From an uncultured Bacteroidota bacterium (lineage in GTDB: Bacteria; Bacteroidota; Bacteroidia; Chitinophagales; Chitinophagaceae): 61,699 nt of DNA. This document shows, piece by piece, positions 46,461 to 55,016 of the stretch. Made by a program: the position numbers and the translations under genes. The DNA lies in assembly GCA_903882965.1 (NCBI GenBank), contig CAIRZD010000065.1, positions 1 to 61,699 of the forward strand. The letters are read 5' to 3'. Position 1 is the stretch's first letter. Every line of letters begins with the position of its first letter. The notes under the pieces are model-generated. The model saw nothing but the letters and a program-made list of their open reading frames with translations, was not told the DNA's origin and did not search any database.

Positions 46461-47309
46461 ATGGCGAGCAATCATGTAAAATACAGAATAGGTAAAAGCA
46501 CTTTTTTCAAAGGGCTTACAATACTGCTTGCATGTGCATGTGTAGTGCCGCTTATTTTTATACTGATCTATATATTACAAGCCGGGCTGACAAAAATAAA
46601 CTGGCACTTTCTTACAAACCTTCCCAAGCCTGTGGGTGAAACCGGTGGTGGTATTGCCAACGCATTGCTGGGCAGTATGATCATCATTTTAGTAGCTTCT
46701 GTTATAGCAATACCATTTGGCATATTGTGCGGTATATATCTCAGTGAGAACAAGAAAAGTAAACTGGCATACTGGAGCCGTTTGTGCGTAGACATTTTGC
46801 AGGGCGTGCCTTCTATAGTTATTGGTATTGTAGCCTATTTCTGGCTGGTAAAACCAATGGGTGGTTTTTCTGCACTTTCAGGTAGCGCAGCACTGGCCAT
46901 CATGATGCTGCCTATTATCATCCGCTCTACCGAAGAAACTTTAAAGCTACTTCCTGATTCGCTTCGGGAAGCGGGCTTTGCCTTAGGCCTGCCCTTTCAC
47001 AGGGTAGTGTTAAAAGTAATTGTGCCATGTGGCATAAGTGGTATTCTTTCGGGTGTGATGCTATCAGTAGCAAGAATAGCCGGCGAAACGGCGCCACTTT
47101 TATTTACCGCATTTGGTAACCCTTACCTCTCATTCAATTTGCTAAAGCCAATGCAAAGTTTGCCCTTACTGATATTTAACTATGCTACCAGCCCTTATAA
47201 CGACTGGCACGACCTTGCGTGGGGCGCCTCCTGTATATTGCTTATTTGGGTATTAGCCCTAAACATTTTTACAAAGTTGATGACAAGAAAATGGAAAGTA
47301 CAATTGTAA
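46461..47309 (+). CDS. pstA: Phosphate ABC transporter permease PstA
   Basis: Second permease subunit, 282 residues, six helices, with the EAA loop [24 protein letters not shown] and the family segment [15 protein letters not shown]. Its last 19 bp overlap the start of pstB (47291), which favours coupled translation. Confidence 0.95.
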   Translation: MASNHVKYRIGKSTFFKGLTILLACACVVPLIFILIYILQAGLTKINWHFLTNLPKPVGETGGGIANALLGSMIIILVASVIAIPFGILCGIYLSENKKSKLAYWSRLCVDILQGVPSIVIGIVAYFWLVKPMGGFSALSGSAALAIMMLPIIIRSTEETLKLLPDSLREAGFALGLPFHRVVLKVIVPCGISGILSGVMLSVARIAGETAPLLFTAFGNPYLSFNLLKPMQSLPLLIFNYATSPYNDWHDLAWGASCILLIWVLALNIFTKLMTRKWKVQL

Positions 47310-48049
47310 AGTCGGTCGATTACAATGCATATTTCGGGGATAATCACGTTGTTAAAAATGTGAACATTGATATTCCCCGCAATAATGTTATTGCTGTTAT
47401 GGGGCCATCTGGCTGCGGTAAAACTACTTTCCTTCGTGGCATCAACCGTATGCACGAATTGATACCCGGGGCAACTGCCAAAGGGCAGATATTGCTTAAC
47501 GGTGAGGATGTAATGGAAATGCACCCCATTTTTGTTCGCCTCAAAATAGGTATGGTATTCCAGCGCCCTAATCCTTTTCCAAACCTGAGCATCTACGACA
47601 ACGTAATTGCCGGTTACAAGCTCAACGGCATTAAACTGCCCAAAGCGGAGAAAGATAAGATAGTGGAGCACTCCCTTACACGCGTGGCACTATGGAAAGA
47701 AGTAAAAGATTCGCTTACTAAAAAAGGCTCTTTTCTTTCCGGAGGCCAGCAACAGCGGTTGTGTATTGCGCGCGCTGTAGCCATGGAGCCTGAAGTATTA
47801 TTGTTTGACGAACCTACATCTGCACTCGATCCTATTTCTACTTCTACGGTCGAAGAATTGTTTCATGAACTGAAGAAAAATTATACGCTCATCATTGTAA
47901 CGCATAATATGCAGCAGGCTGCACGCGTTAGCGATAAGACCGCATTCTTTTATATGGGTGAGCTCGTTGAATATGATGAAACAAAACAGATGTTCACTAA
48001 CCCGAAGGATACACGCACACAAAATTATATAACCGGAAGATTTAGCTGA
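47291..48049 (+). CDS. pstB: Phosphate ABC transporter ATPase
   Basis: ATP-binding subunit. Walker [19 protein letters not shown]-loop VFQRPNPFP, signature [14 protein letters not shown], Walker [13 protein letters not shown] and the switch His in VTHNM are all intact. The true start is the ATG at 47291 (252 residues); the longer ORF from 47219 lies inside pstA. It ends 17 bp before phoU. Confidence 0.96.
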   Translation: MESTIVKSVDYNAYFGDNHVVKNVNIDIPRNNVIAVMGPSGCGKTTFLRGINRMHELIPGATAKGQILLNGEDVMEMHPIFVRLKIGMVFQRPNPFPNLSIYDNVIAGYKLNGIKLPKAEKDKIVEHSLTRVALWKEVKDSLTKKGSFLSGGQQQRLCIARAVAMEPEVLLFDEPTSALDPISTSTVEELFHELKKNYTLIIVTHNMQQAARVSDKTAFFYMGELVEYDETKQMFTNPKDTRTQNYITGRFS

Positions 48050-48066
48050 TCTTTTAATATTACAGT

Positions 48067-48741
48067 ATGACACAGTTAGAAAATGAGATACATGATATCA
48101 AGGCGGAAGTAATAAGCATGTGGTACCTTGTTGAGTCTCAACTTAAAAAAGCAAGAACCGCAATGTTGCAGTTCGACCGCGACCTCGCAAGAGAGATCGT
48201 GCTGAAAGAAAAACGCGTTAATGCTTTTGAACTGAAGCTGGACAGGGATTGTGAAAATATCTTCGCACTTTATTGTCCGGTTGCTGTTGATCTCAGGTTT
48301 TTGCTCGCAGTACTCAAGATCAATAACAACCTGGAGCGGATAGGGGATATTGCAGAAGGGGTAGCTAAGTATGTGATCGAATCCCTCACAGACTTTGATC
48401 ATACATTATTCACAAATACAGAGCTCATCACTATGTTTGATGATGCCATCAGCATACTTGCCGATACACGGATAGCATTTGAAAAAGAAGACACAATTCT
48501 TGCACGCAGCATTTTTAAAAAGGATGAAGCGCTGGACAGGATCAATGCTAATGCAATTAAAAAAATAGAAGACTGTATAAAAGCAGACCTCAGTATGATC
48601 AATGATGCGCTATATGTACTGTCTATTATCCGCAAACTGGAGCGGGTAGGTGACCAGGCAAAGAACATCGCGGAAGAGATCATTTTTTATATTGAAGCAA
48701 AGGTGCTCAAACATAATGAAGAGGGTATCGCTAATGATTAA
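48067..48741 (+). CDS. phoU: Phosphate transport regulator PhoU
   Basis: Helical protein that links Pst transport to the PhoR/PhoB signal. Two three-helix repeats are seen with the metal-binding segments LERIGDIAEG (about residues 91-100) and LERVGDQAKNIAEE (about 195-208). 224 residues is normal. It closes the operon and is followed by a terminator. phoR and phoB are not in the window. Confidence 0.93.
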   Translation: MTQLENEIHDIKAEVISMWYLVESQLKKARTAMLQFDRDLAREIVLKEKRVNAFELKLDRDCENIFALYCPVAVDLRFLLAVLKINNNLERIGDIAEGVAKYVIESLTDFDHTLFTNTELITMFDDAISILADTRIAFEKEDTILARSIFKKDEALDRINANAIKKIEDCIKADLSMINDALYVLSIIRKLERVGDQAKNIAEEIIFYIEAKVLKHNEEGIAND

Positions 48742-48813
48742 TATATAGCTGCTTGCGCAGCATACAAATATGAAGCGCAGAAACATTGAGTGTGTTTTTA
48801 CTTTGTGCTTTAT

Positions 48814-48842
48814 AAAAGACTCCGGTTTTCCGGAGTTTTTTT
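48814..48842 (+). terminator. Terminator of the phosphate operon
   Basis: ACTCCGG (48819-48825), loop TTTT, CCGGAGT (48830-48836), then a T-run, with an upstream A-run. Confidence 0.9.
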
Positions 48843-48893
48843 ATTGCCACGCATATTCCATTCTCTATCATTACCTAGAATGTAAGTTTCCCT

Positions 48894-48901
48894 TACTTTT
48901 G
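48894..48901 (+). promoter_or_regulatory. -7 element of the GNAT gene
   Basis: TACTTTTG matching TAnnTTTG, only 6 nt before the ATG at 48908. Confidence 0.5.
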
Positions 48902-48907
48902 TAAATA

Positions 48908-49195
48908 ATGGAGATCATAAATAATAAAAAACAATTCCGTTTTGAACTGCCATTGCCCGGCGGTGAAATTGCCGAACTTGATTACCGCTGGCTCAAAGGC
49001 AGCATGGTGCTGATGCACACTATTGTGCCGGTATCAGCAAGGGGAAAAGGTATTGGTGGGGTACTTGTAAAGTATGTATTGGACTATGCCCGTGAGCAAA
49101 ACTTAAAGATCATTATCTATTGCCCCTTTGTGACAAAATATTTAAAGGACCACCCGGAGTACAATGACCTCATAGACGAAGCGCATAAGCACTAA
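48908..49195 (+). CDS. Small GNAT-family acetyltransferase-like protein
   Basis: The 95 residues match the short GNAT variant (GCN5-related, YjdJ-like): ELDYRWLKGSMVLMHTIVP, the acetyl-CoA loop VSARGKGIGGVLVKYVLDYA, then LKIIIYCPFVTKYLKDHPEYNDLI. Such proteins bind acetyl-CoA; the acceptor is not known. The stop codon is 2 bp from the end of the convergent small membrane gene. Confidence 0.85.
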   Translation: MEIINNKKQFRFELPLPGGEIAELDYRWLKGSMVLMHTIVPVSARGKGIGGVLVKYVLDYAREQNLKIIIYCPFVTKYLKDHPEYNDLIDEAHKH

Positions 49196-49197
49196 GG

Positions 49198-49428
49198 TTA
49201 CCTTCTTTCTTCCCGCCGGCCAAGCAGGTAAAGCAAAAAGAGAAATATCCTGAAAAAAACAAAAAAGAGTACTACGAAAAATAAATAGATCTTACCGGCC
49301 TCAGCGCTAAAGAACCGCAGATCACGGATATATACCATACGCCACATACACAGCAAGCTTATTGGCATCGCAAATACAATGCAATTTATAATTATCCGCC
49401 CGCTGAAGAATTCTCTGAGGAGGCTCAT
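49198..49428 (-). CDS. Small hydrophobic protein, unknown
   Basis: From the ATG at 49428 (76 residues) or the longer frame to 49473. Two hydrophobic helices (IIINCIVFAMPISLLCMW and IYLFFVVLFFVFFRIFLFLLYLL) and a basic, Arg-rich end. No family recognised. It lies downstream of the S24 repressor gene on the same strand and may share its transcript. Confidence 0.5.
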   Translation of the reverse strand: MSLLREFFSGRIIINCIVFAMPISLLCMWRMVYIRDLRFFSAEAGKIYLFFVVLFFVFFRIFLFLLYLLGRREERR

Positions 49429-49490
49429 GATTATTGGTTTAAGCCGTAATAAAGATAAGTAGCAAATAAACACTAAACAACGTTTTTAAC

Positions 49491-50309
49491 CTATAAACTA
49501 TCGCCATCCTTCATCTTCTGCTTCATTTCCATCATATCCGTTTCCAGATCTGCAAGGCGGTGATATACTTCAGCAGGCTCGCTGAAGTCGCTGCTTATTT
49601 TCATACGGCCATACCAAACCTCCTTTACATCCGCAGGGTCTATTTCCAGTGTAGGGAATTCATGCCGGTGGGCAATCGTATCAGATTTCAGATAAAGCTT
49701 GCCGCGCTCCTTCAGCCGGTTCACAACACGTTTCACAGCTACGCCGCCCTCGTGCACTACCACATACACCCGGTTGTCGCGGATATCATTAAGTGATTCT
49801 ACCCATTCTCCTATTATACGGTCGCCATGCAACACATTTGGGGCCATTGATGGGCCATCTACTTCAAACATCCTATAGGTGGCATTACTTAACCCAGGGA
49901 GACGAAAGGTGGGCAAGGACTCTATAAATTCCACATCACCATATCCGTTGAGATAGCCGGCCCTTGCCTTGACCGGTACATATAAGATATTATCGTTACC
50001 GCTGTTATCTACGGTTATTACCTTAGGCATACCGCTGTAACCGGTTATTGGCTGTTGGGCAAAAGCTCCCCTGAGCACAAGGTCTTTTTCGCCGGATTTT
50101 ATAACATCTTCCAGATTTTTTGACAAAAGATCATCCAGGGAAACGCTAAAATAGTTGGCAAATACCATCAATGTCTCCACATTAGGCTCGCTGATACCCG
50201 ATTCGTAATTGGCTATCGTAGTGCGGCCTATTTTTACCGCAGAGCTAATAGCATCCTGCGTTTTGCCCGATTTTTTCCGTAGATATTTTAGATTGGCGGC
50301 TAAGTACAT
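49491..50309 (-). CDS. HTH-S24 repressor (LexA/CI-like)
   Basis: An XRE-type HTH (residues 4-62; KSGKTQDAISSAVKIGRTTI) is followed by a peptidase S24 domain: the nucleophile Ser154 in DGPSM, the general base Lys193 in AVKRV and an Ala117-Gly118 pair (KARAGYL) as the likely self-cleavage site. The C-terminus is a short coiled coil. This is a damage-inducible type of repressor. It is divergent from a DnaA-domain-IV gene, with a palindrome between them that could be its operator. Confidence 0.85.
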   Translation of the reverse strand: MYLAANLKYLRKKSGKTQDAISSAVKIGRTTIANYESGISEPNVETLMVFANYFSVSLDDLLSKNLEDVIKSGEKDLVLRGAFAQQPITGYSGMPKVITVDNSGNDNILYVPVKARAGYLNGYGDVEFIESLPTFRLPGLSNATYRMFEVDGPSMAPNVLHGDRIIGEWVESLNDIRDNRVYVVVHEGGVAVKRVVNRLKERGKLYLKSDTIAHRHEFPTLEIDPADVKEVWYGRMKISSDFSEPAEVYHRLADLETDMMEMKQKMKDGDSL

Positions 50310-50313
50310 ACCA

Positions 50314-50321
50314 CAAAATTA
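50314..50321 (-). promoter_or_regulatory. -7 element of the S24 repressor gene
   Basis: TAATTTTG on the minus strand matches TAnnTTTG, 4 nt before the repressor ATG. Confidence 0.5.
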
Positions 50322-50329
50322 AGATTATT

Positions 50330-50348
50330 TTTCCATAAAATTTGGAAA
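50330..50348. promoter_or_regulatory. Palindromic operator between divergent promoters
   Basis: TTTCCA-N7-TGGAAA lies between two opposed -7 elements (50314-50321 and 50366-50373), the right place for the S24 repressor to control itself and its divergent neighbour. Confidence 0.5.
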
Positions 50349-50373
50349 TGTCAAATAAAATGGAATACCTTTG
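50341..50373 (+). promoter_or_regulatory. Full promoter (-33 TTTG, -7 TACCTTTG) facing the DnaA-like gene
   Basis: TTTG at 50341-50344 and TACCTTTG at 50366-50373 are spaced 21 bp, close to the Bacteroidota -33/-7 consensus. The -33 overlaps the palindromic operator. The leader to the ATG at 50475 would be about 95 nt. Confidence 0.6.
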
Positions 50374-50474
50374 TGAAAGATCGCTAATCAAAAATACTAA
50401 ATAAAATTTATTTGTGCCAAAAATTTTGTCTGGAAAAGATACTTAAAAACGGATAACGCCAAAACAGAAAGATC

Positions 50475-50909
50475 ATGTATTACGGAGCAACACAACAAAT
50501 AACAGAAGCAAGGCATATTGCCCGATCAGCGCAGCAACAGATAAAAGATAAGACAGGTATGCAAGTTACAATGGTGCTATACCCGTCTGAAAGCGCAGTA
50601 AAAACACCCGAGTATATGCTGCATATTATTGCAGCCGCACTTAACGAGCATCCCCAAAATTATAAACTGAAAACACGTGTGCGCAATATTGTGGAATTGC
50701 GATTTATCGCTGCGCTCTGCCTGCGCAGTAATTTCCCCACCATTACCCTGCAACAGATCGCAGCGTTTTTTGGTGGCCAGGACCATACCTCTATTATAAG
50801 TGGAATAACAAGAGCATATGATCTCATATATGCCGGTGACGAAAAGTTTATAAAAAAATACAAGGCCGCGCTGGCAGCCGTGAATTTATGGCTTAGGAAT
50901 GATGCATAA
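50475..50909 (+). CDS. Stand-alone DnaA domain-IV-like DNA-binding protein
   Basis: Of 144 residues, the C-terminal half resembles the DNA-binding domain IV of DnaA: VELRFIAALCLRSNFPTITL, then the HTH LQQIAAFFGGQDHTSIISGI (compare the DnaA signature GGRDHTTV). No AAA+ domain is present, so it is not an initiator itself; it may bind DnaA boxes or a different site. The N-terminal ~60 residues are not recognised. Similar small proteins occur in phages and mobile elements; this one is divergent from an S24 repressor. Confidence 0.6.
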   Translation: MYYGATQQITEARHIARSAQQQIKDKTGMQVTMVLYPSESAVKTPEYMLHIIAAALNEHPQNYKLKTRVRNIVELRFIAALCLRSNFPTITLQQIAAFFGGQDHTSIISGITRAYDLIYAGDEKFIKKYKAALAAVNLWLRNDA

Positions 50910-51044
50910 AAATCATGAAAAGGAATGAGGATAACAATAATGGTCATTAGCCGGAAAAATTGATAAATAAATTTATTAACACTCGCTCTCGTGGCACGCA
51001 ATTATTAATAACAATGTTAGTGCAGGTGGTGAAAAAATTAATTT
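50910..51044. other. Short gap before the basic small ORF
   Basis: No gene seen; AT-rich, with a near-palindromic AATAAATTTATT stretch. Confidence 0.4.
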
Positions 51045-51170
51045 ATGAAAACAAGAAGACAACAAAAGCATGACATGCTGATCACCTTTATGGCGAATGC
51101 AAAACCGAGCAAACGCCCACGACGTTCTAAACCTGGAATATTAAAGACCCTTATGTCCCTGTTCCTCTAA
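51045..51170 (+). CDS. Small basic protein, 41 residues
   Basis: ATG at 51045, stop at 51168-51170. The sequence is MKTRRQQKHDMLITFMANAK followed by PSKRPRRSKPG and a hydrophobic end LKTLMSLFL. It is strongly basic (about 10 Lys/Arg), reminiscent of small nucleic-acid-binding peptides. It lies between the DnaA-like and DUF4406 genes on the same strand. No family recognised; the reading frame is short, so it may be chance. Confidence 0.4.
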   Translation: MKTRRQQKHDMLITFMANAKPSKRPRRSKPGILKTLMSLFL

Positions 51171-51246
51171 ATGGGTGAAAACCTTTGGCATGATTTTTTA
51201 TATGATATAAATAGGCAGATCATTAACAACAGCTAAAACTTATTTT

Positions 51247-51537
51247 ATGAACAGGACAGCGTATATAGCCGGCAAGATCACAGGACTTCCCAAAGGACAT
51301 GTAAAAGACAAATTCAACATGATGGCACGGCAACTATCTGGTATGGGTTATCAAGTTGTAAAGCCTGATGCAGTAACGGACGATACCAAATCATGGGACG
51401 ATGCAGTACGCAACGATATTAAAAAAATGCTGGAGTGCGATGAAGTACACTTGTTATCTGATTGGCAGGAAAGCCGTGGCGCACAACTGGAGCGCGATAT
51501 AGCCCTGCGCCTCGGTATGCAGGTAGTATACCATTGA
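51247..51537 (+). CDS. DUF4406 protein (nucleoside 2-deoxyribosyltransferase-like)
   Basis: The 96 residues have the DUF4406 pattern: start AYIAGKITGLP, then KPDAVTDDTKSWDDAVRNDIKKMLECDEVHLLSDWQESRGAQLE and RLGMQVVYH. The fold resembles nucleoside 2-deoxyribosyltransferases; family members are common in phages and mobile elements. The biochemical function is not established. Followed by a perfect 14-bp hairpin. Confidence 0.8.
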   Translation: MNRTAYIAGKITGLPKGHVKDKFNMMARQLSGMGYQVVKPDAVTDDTKSWDDAVRNDIKKMLECDEVHLLSDWQESRGAQLERDIALRLGMQVVYH

Positions 51538-51562
51538 TAAACTGTGAATTATATTAGTTGTG

Positions 51563-51603
51563 ACGATGTACATGATCAGATCATGTACATCGTTTCTTTT
51601 TTA
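51563..51603 (+). terminator. Terminator with perfect 14-bp stem
   Basis: ACGATGTACATGAT and ATCATGTACATCGT (51563-51576, 51580-51593) around CAG, followed by TTCTTTTTTATT. It ends the DUF4406 transcript and overlaps the photolyase stop. Confidence 0.85.
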
Positions 51604-52908
51604 TTGTTTACCCAATCCCATCTTATAAACCTTCAGGCACCGTTCCCTTGCCATATTATGATCTACAATGGGTTGCACATAAGTAAGCTCTTCATATTCA
51701 GGTACCCATTGCCTTATGTATTTTAGTTCCGGGTCAAATTTCTGCGTCTGTAAGTAAGGATTGAATATCCGGAAATAAGGCGCCGCATCACAGCCCGTTC
51801 CTGCTGCCCATTGCCAGCCACCATTATTGGCGGCAAGGTCATAATCCAGTAATTTTTCTGCAAAGTATGCCTCGCCCCACCGCCAGTCTATAAGCAAGTG
51901 CTTGGTTAGGAAGCTGGCCACGATCATGCGCACACGGTTGTGCATATAGCCTGTTTCATTTAGCTGTCGCATGCCGGCATCTACTATAGGGTATCCGGTT
52001 TGCCCGGCACACCATAATTCAAATTCACGCTCATTATTGCGCCATACTATATGATCATACTCCTTTTTAAAGGAGGCATTCACCACATGCGGAAAATGCC
52101 ACAGTATCGCCTGGTAAAAATCCCGCCATATCAGTTCATTCAGCAAAGTGGCATTCAGCGCACGGGCTTTAATAGCCAACTGCCGTATACTCACCGTCCC
52201 GAACCGCAGGTGCACACTCAGTCTTGTTGTGCCATCAACAGCCGGGAAGTCGCGTGTGGCATCATAGTGCCGGGCTACTTCTTCACTGAGTTCGGCAGGC
52301 AACGTACCCGGTGGTGCATTTACAAAACCTATATCTGCTAATGATGGTAAAGCGAACGGGTTTTGTTTGTAAAAATTCTGAAAATATTTTTCTGTAGGGT
52401 ATGGTTTCAGATAAAAATCATTGAGCTTTTCTTTCCACTTCCTGCTATATGGGGTGTATACGGTGTAGGGTTCTTTATTATCTTTGACGACCTCATATTT
52501 TTCAAATATTACCTGGTCTTTAAAAGTGTGCAGCGCAATATTTTTTTCTTTTAGGAATGCATGTATTTCACCATCTCTTTTGACTGCGTAAGGCTCATAA
52601 TCATGATTGGTATAAACTGCCGAGATATTATATGCCCCTGTAAGTTTTTTAAAACATGCAATGGGTGTACCATGCAATACATGAACCGTGCTTCCCATCG
52701 TCTCAAGCCTTGACTGCATAGCTGCAAGCGCATTATGTATAAAGTGTACCCGCTTATCCTGTTTCTCTTCCAGCGCATCGAGAATGTTGGTATCAAATAT
52801 AAAAACAGGCAGCACAGGCTTGCCATTGCATAGGGCGTGGTATAAACCTGCATTATCCTCAAGCCTCAGATCGCGGCGAAACCAGAATATGGAAATGGAT
52901 TGTGACAT
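51601..52908 (-). CDS. phr: Deoxyribodipyrimidine photolyase
   Basis: Light-driven repair of pyrimidine dimers. The antenna domain starts ISIFWFRRDLRLEDNAGL; the FAD domain has the LNELIWRDFYQAILWHFPHV, TGYPIVDAGMRQLNETGYMHNRVRMIVASFLTKHLLIDWRWGEA and DLAANNGGWQWAAGTGCDAAPYFRIFNP blocks. 435 residues, complete. The NNGGWQW and WRDF features fit class I CPD photolyase more than a (6-4) enzyme or cryptochrome, but I cannot prove it. It lies 65 bp behind korA. Confidence 0.93.
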   Translation of the reverse strand: MSQSISIFWFRRDLRLEDNAGLYHALCNGKPVLPVFIFDTNILDALEEKQDKRVHFIHNALAAMQSRLETMGSTVHVLHGTPIACFKKLTGAYNISAVYTNHDYEPYAVKRDGEIHAFLKEKNIALHTFKDQVIFEKYEVVKDNKEPYTVYTPYSRKWKEKLNDFYLKPYPTEKYFQNFYKQNPFALPSLADIGFVNAPPGTLPAELSEEVARHYDATRDFPAVDGTTRLSVHLRFGTVSIRQLAIKARALNATLLNELIWRDFYQAILWHFPHVVNASFKKEYDHIVWRNNEREFELWCAGQTGYPIVDAGMRQLNETGYMHNRVRMIVASFLTKHLLIDWRWGEAYFAEKLLDYDLAANNGGWQWAAGTGCDAAPYFRIFNPYLQTQKFDPELKYIRQWVPEYEELTYVQPIVDHNMARERCLKVYKMGLGKQ

Positions 52909-52973
52909 AATCAGTCAATAAAACTAAACTAAGATCACGACTGCAAAAAATAAAGAATAATTAAAACAGAAAA

Positions 52974-54824
52974 CTATTTAACCAATAGCTCACTAATTGC
53001 TGATACCAGTTCAGTTCTGGTAATAGGTGTGCCTTTGATTTTATTATAACCCACAGCATCTATGAGGTATTTATCGCGGATTATTTTTATCAGCTGGCCG
53101 TTATTTATTTCGGGTATCAGCACCTTTTTATAATTATGGAGTATTTCACCCAGGTTGCGTGGGAAAGGCCGCATATGCCGCAGGTGTGCATGTGCCACTT
53201 GTTTACCCTGTGCCTGTAATTCCATCACCGCGCTTTTTATAGATCCGTATGTGGAGCCCCAGCCCAGTACCAACACATCACCTGTTTCTGGCCCACTGTC
53301 AAGGGTTTGCAGTGGTATGTAGTCAGCTATTTTTTCCACCTTAGCTTCACGGGTCTTTACCATGTGCTGGTGGTTTTCGGCATCGTAAGATATGTTGCCG
53401 GTTATATCTTCTTTTTCCAGTCCGCCTATGCGGTGTTCCAGTCCCGGGGTACCGGGCACAGCCCATGGTCGCACCAGTTTTTCATCGCGCAGGTATGGGA
53501 GGTATGTTTTTTCATCCGTACCAAGTTCCTTCTTAAAGGTTACCGTAATTGTGGGTAGGTCAGCACTTTTGGGGTACCGCCACGGCTCTGCACCATTAGC
53601 TATATAACCATCACTAAGCAATATCACAGGTGTCATATGCTGCACCGCTATTCGTACGGCTTCGTATGCTGCATCAAAACAATCGCTGGGTGTAGAAGCA
53701 GATATCACAGGCATCGGGCATTCCCCATTGCGCCCGTAATAAGCCTGTAGCAGATCACTTTGCTCGGTTTTGGTAGGTAGCCCAGTGGATGGGCCGCCAC
53801 GCTGTATATCTATGATAAGTAAAGGTATTTCCAGCATCACTGCGAGGCCCATCGCTTCTGTTTTTAATGCCATCCCTGGTCCTGAGGTAGTAGTGATTCC
53901 CAGGCTGCCACCATAAGCTGCGCCTATCGCAGATGTTATCGCAGCTATTTCATCCTCCGCCTGAAAGGTACGTACCCCGAAATTTTTATGTCTCGCCAGT
54001 TCATGTAGTATATCAGATGCCGGAGTTATAGGGTAAGAACCCAGGAACAAAGGCAACGCACTTTTTTCAGAGGCTGCTATCAGACCGTAAGTGAGTGCTA
54101 TATTACCGGTTATACTCCTGTAGATCCCTTTTGGCAATTTTGCCCGTTCCACTTTATAGCGCGCGGCAAATGCCTCTACTGTATCGCCATAATTATATCC
54201 TGCCTGCAGTGCTTTAATATTGCTTTCTAATATCTCCGGCCGCTTGCTGAATTTATCATGCAGGAAAGAGAAAGTGCTTGTGAGCTCACGGTTATAAAGC
54301 CAATACAAGAACCCCAGCACAAACATATTTTTAGCCCTGTCCTTTTCTTTAGTACCCAGTTGTATATCTTTCAGTGCCTCTCTCGTCAGCTTTGTTATGT
54401 CCATTTTATGCAGATCATAACCTACCAATGAACCATCCTCTATCGGGTTCACACCGTCTGTATAGTTAGCAAGCCGCAGGTTCTTACTGTCAAAACCATT
54501 GATATCAACTATGATAATGCCACCTGGTTTTAATGTTTTCAGGTTCACCTTTAGCGCGGCAGCATTCATAGCTACCAGCACATCACAATTATCCCCCGGT
54601 GTAAATATCTTTTTGCTCGAAAAATGAAGTTGGTAACCACTCACACCCGGTACAGTACCTTGTGGTGCACGTATTTCAGCCGGGAAATCAGGGAAGGTAG
54701 AAAGGTCATTGCCTATAAGAGCGCTGCTGTTGGTAAACTGGCTTCCGGTAAGTTGCATACCATCCCCACTATCCCCCGCGAATTTTATTACAACATCATC
54801 AACGATTTGTATAGGTACCGACAT
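52974..54824 (-). CDS. korA: 2-oxoacid:acceptor oxidoreductase, gamma-alpha fusion (KorA-like)
   Basis: Half of a 2-oxoglutarate/ferredoxin oxidoreductase. An N-terminal gamma domain (about residues 10-190; VVIKFAGDSGDGMQLTGSQF) is fused to the thiamine-linked alpha domain (about 215-600; GNIALTYGLIAASEKS, FQAEDEIAAITSAIGAAYGG, TTTSGPGM, RPFPRNLGEILHNYKKVLIPEIN). 616 residues fits such fusions. The beta subunit gene, usually right after it, is not present here: the next gene is photolyase. A -7 element lies 16 nt upstream. Confidence 0.9.
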   Translation of the reverse strand: MSVPIQIVDDVVIKFAGDSGDGMQLTGSQFTNSSALIGNDLSTFPDFPAEIRAPQGTVPGVSGYQLHFSSKKIFTPGDNCDVLVAMNAAALKVNLKTLKPGGIIIVDINGFDSKNLRLANYTDGVNPIEDGSLVGYDLHKMDITKLTREALKDIQLGTKEKDRAKNMFVLGFLYWLYNRELTSTFSFLHDKFSKRPEILESNIKALQAGYNYGDTVEAFAARYKVERAKLPKGIYRSITGNIALTYGLIAASEKSALPLFLGSYPITPASDILHELARHKNFGVRTFQAEDEIAAITSAIGAAYGGSLGITTTSGPGMALKTEAMGLAVMLEIPLLIIDIQRGGPSTGLPTKTEQSDLLQAYYGRNGECPMPVISASTPSDCFDAAYEAVRIAVQHMTPVILLSDGYIANGAEPWRYPKSADLPTITVTFKKELGTDEKTYLPYLRDEKLVRPWAVPGTPGLEHRIGGLEKEDITGNISYDAENHQHMVKTREAKVEKIADYIPLQTLDSGPETGDVLVLGWGSTYGSIKSAVMELQAQGKQVAHAHLRHMRPFPRNLGEILHNYKKVLIPEINNGQLIKIIRDKYLIDAVGYNKIKGTPITRTELVSAISELLVK

Positions 54825-54840
54825 AAGTATAAAATGGCTG

Positions 54841-54848
54841 CAAAGGTA
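54841..54848 (-). promoter_or_regulatory. -7 element of korA
   Basis: TACCTTTG on the minus strand, matching TAnnTTTG, 16 nt before the korA ATG. Confidence 0.5.
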
Positions 54849-54940
54849 CGGCTTTTATAGAAAGCTAAGCATTTAGAGGCCGCTTTTAGTAAACAGATAT
54901 GCAATTTCTGCATGCACTCAGTTGTAATTCATTTTCATAT

Positions 54941-54948
54941 TATCTTTG
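54941..54948 (+). promoter_or_regulatory. -7 element of the sugar nucleotidyltransferase
   Basis: TATCTTTG matching TAnnTTTG, with a TTG 16 bp upstream (54922-54924). It lies inside the longer ORF, so it argues for the downstream GTG start at 55017. Confidence 0.6.
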
Positions 54949-55016
54949 CTTTATTACTCATTATACACCATGCTAATTCACGATTAAGTAGTATTTTTAA
55001 CGCTCAATTCTTTTTT

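Noticed and set aside
50475-50909. dnaA gene itself, marking the origin
   Set aside because: Only a domain-IV-like part is present and no AAA+ motor, so it cannot be the initiator and does not mark oriC.
49491-51537. Intact prophage
   Set aside because: A phage-type repressor and DUF4406 are present but no integrase, terminase, capsid or tail genes, and no attachment repeats were noticed.
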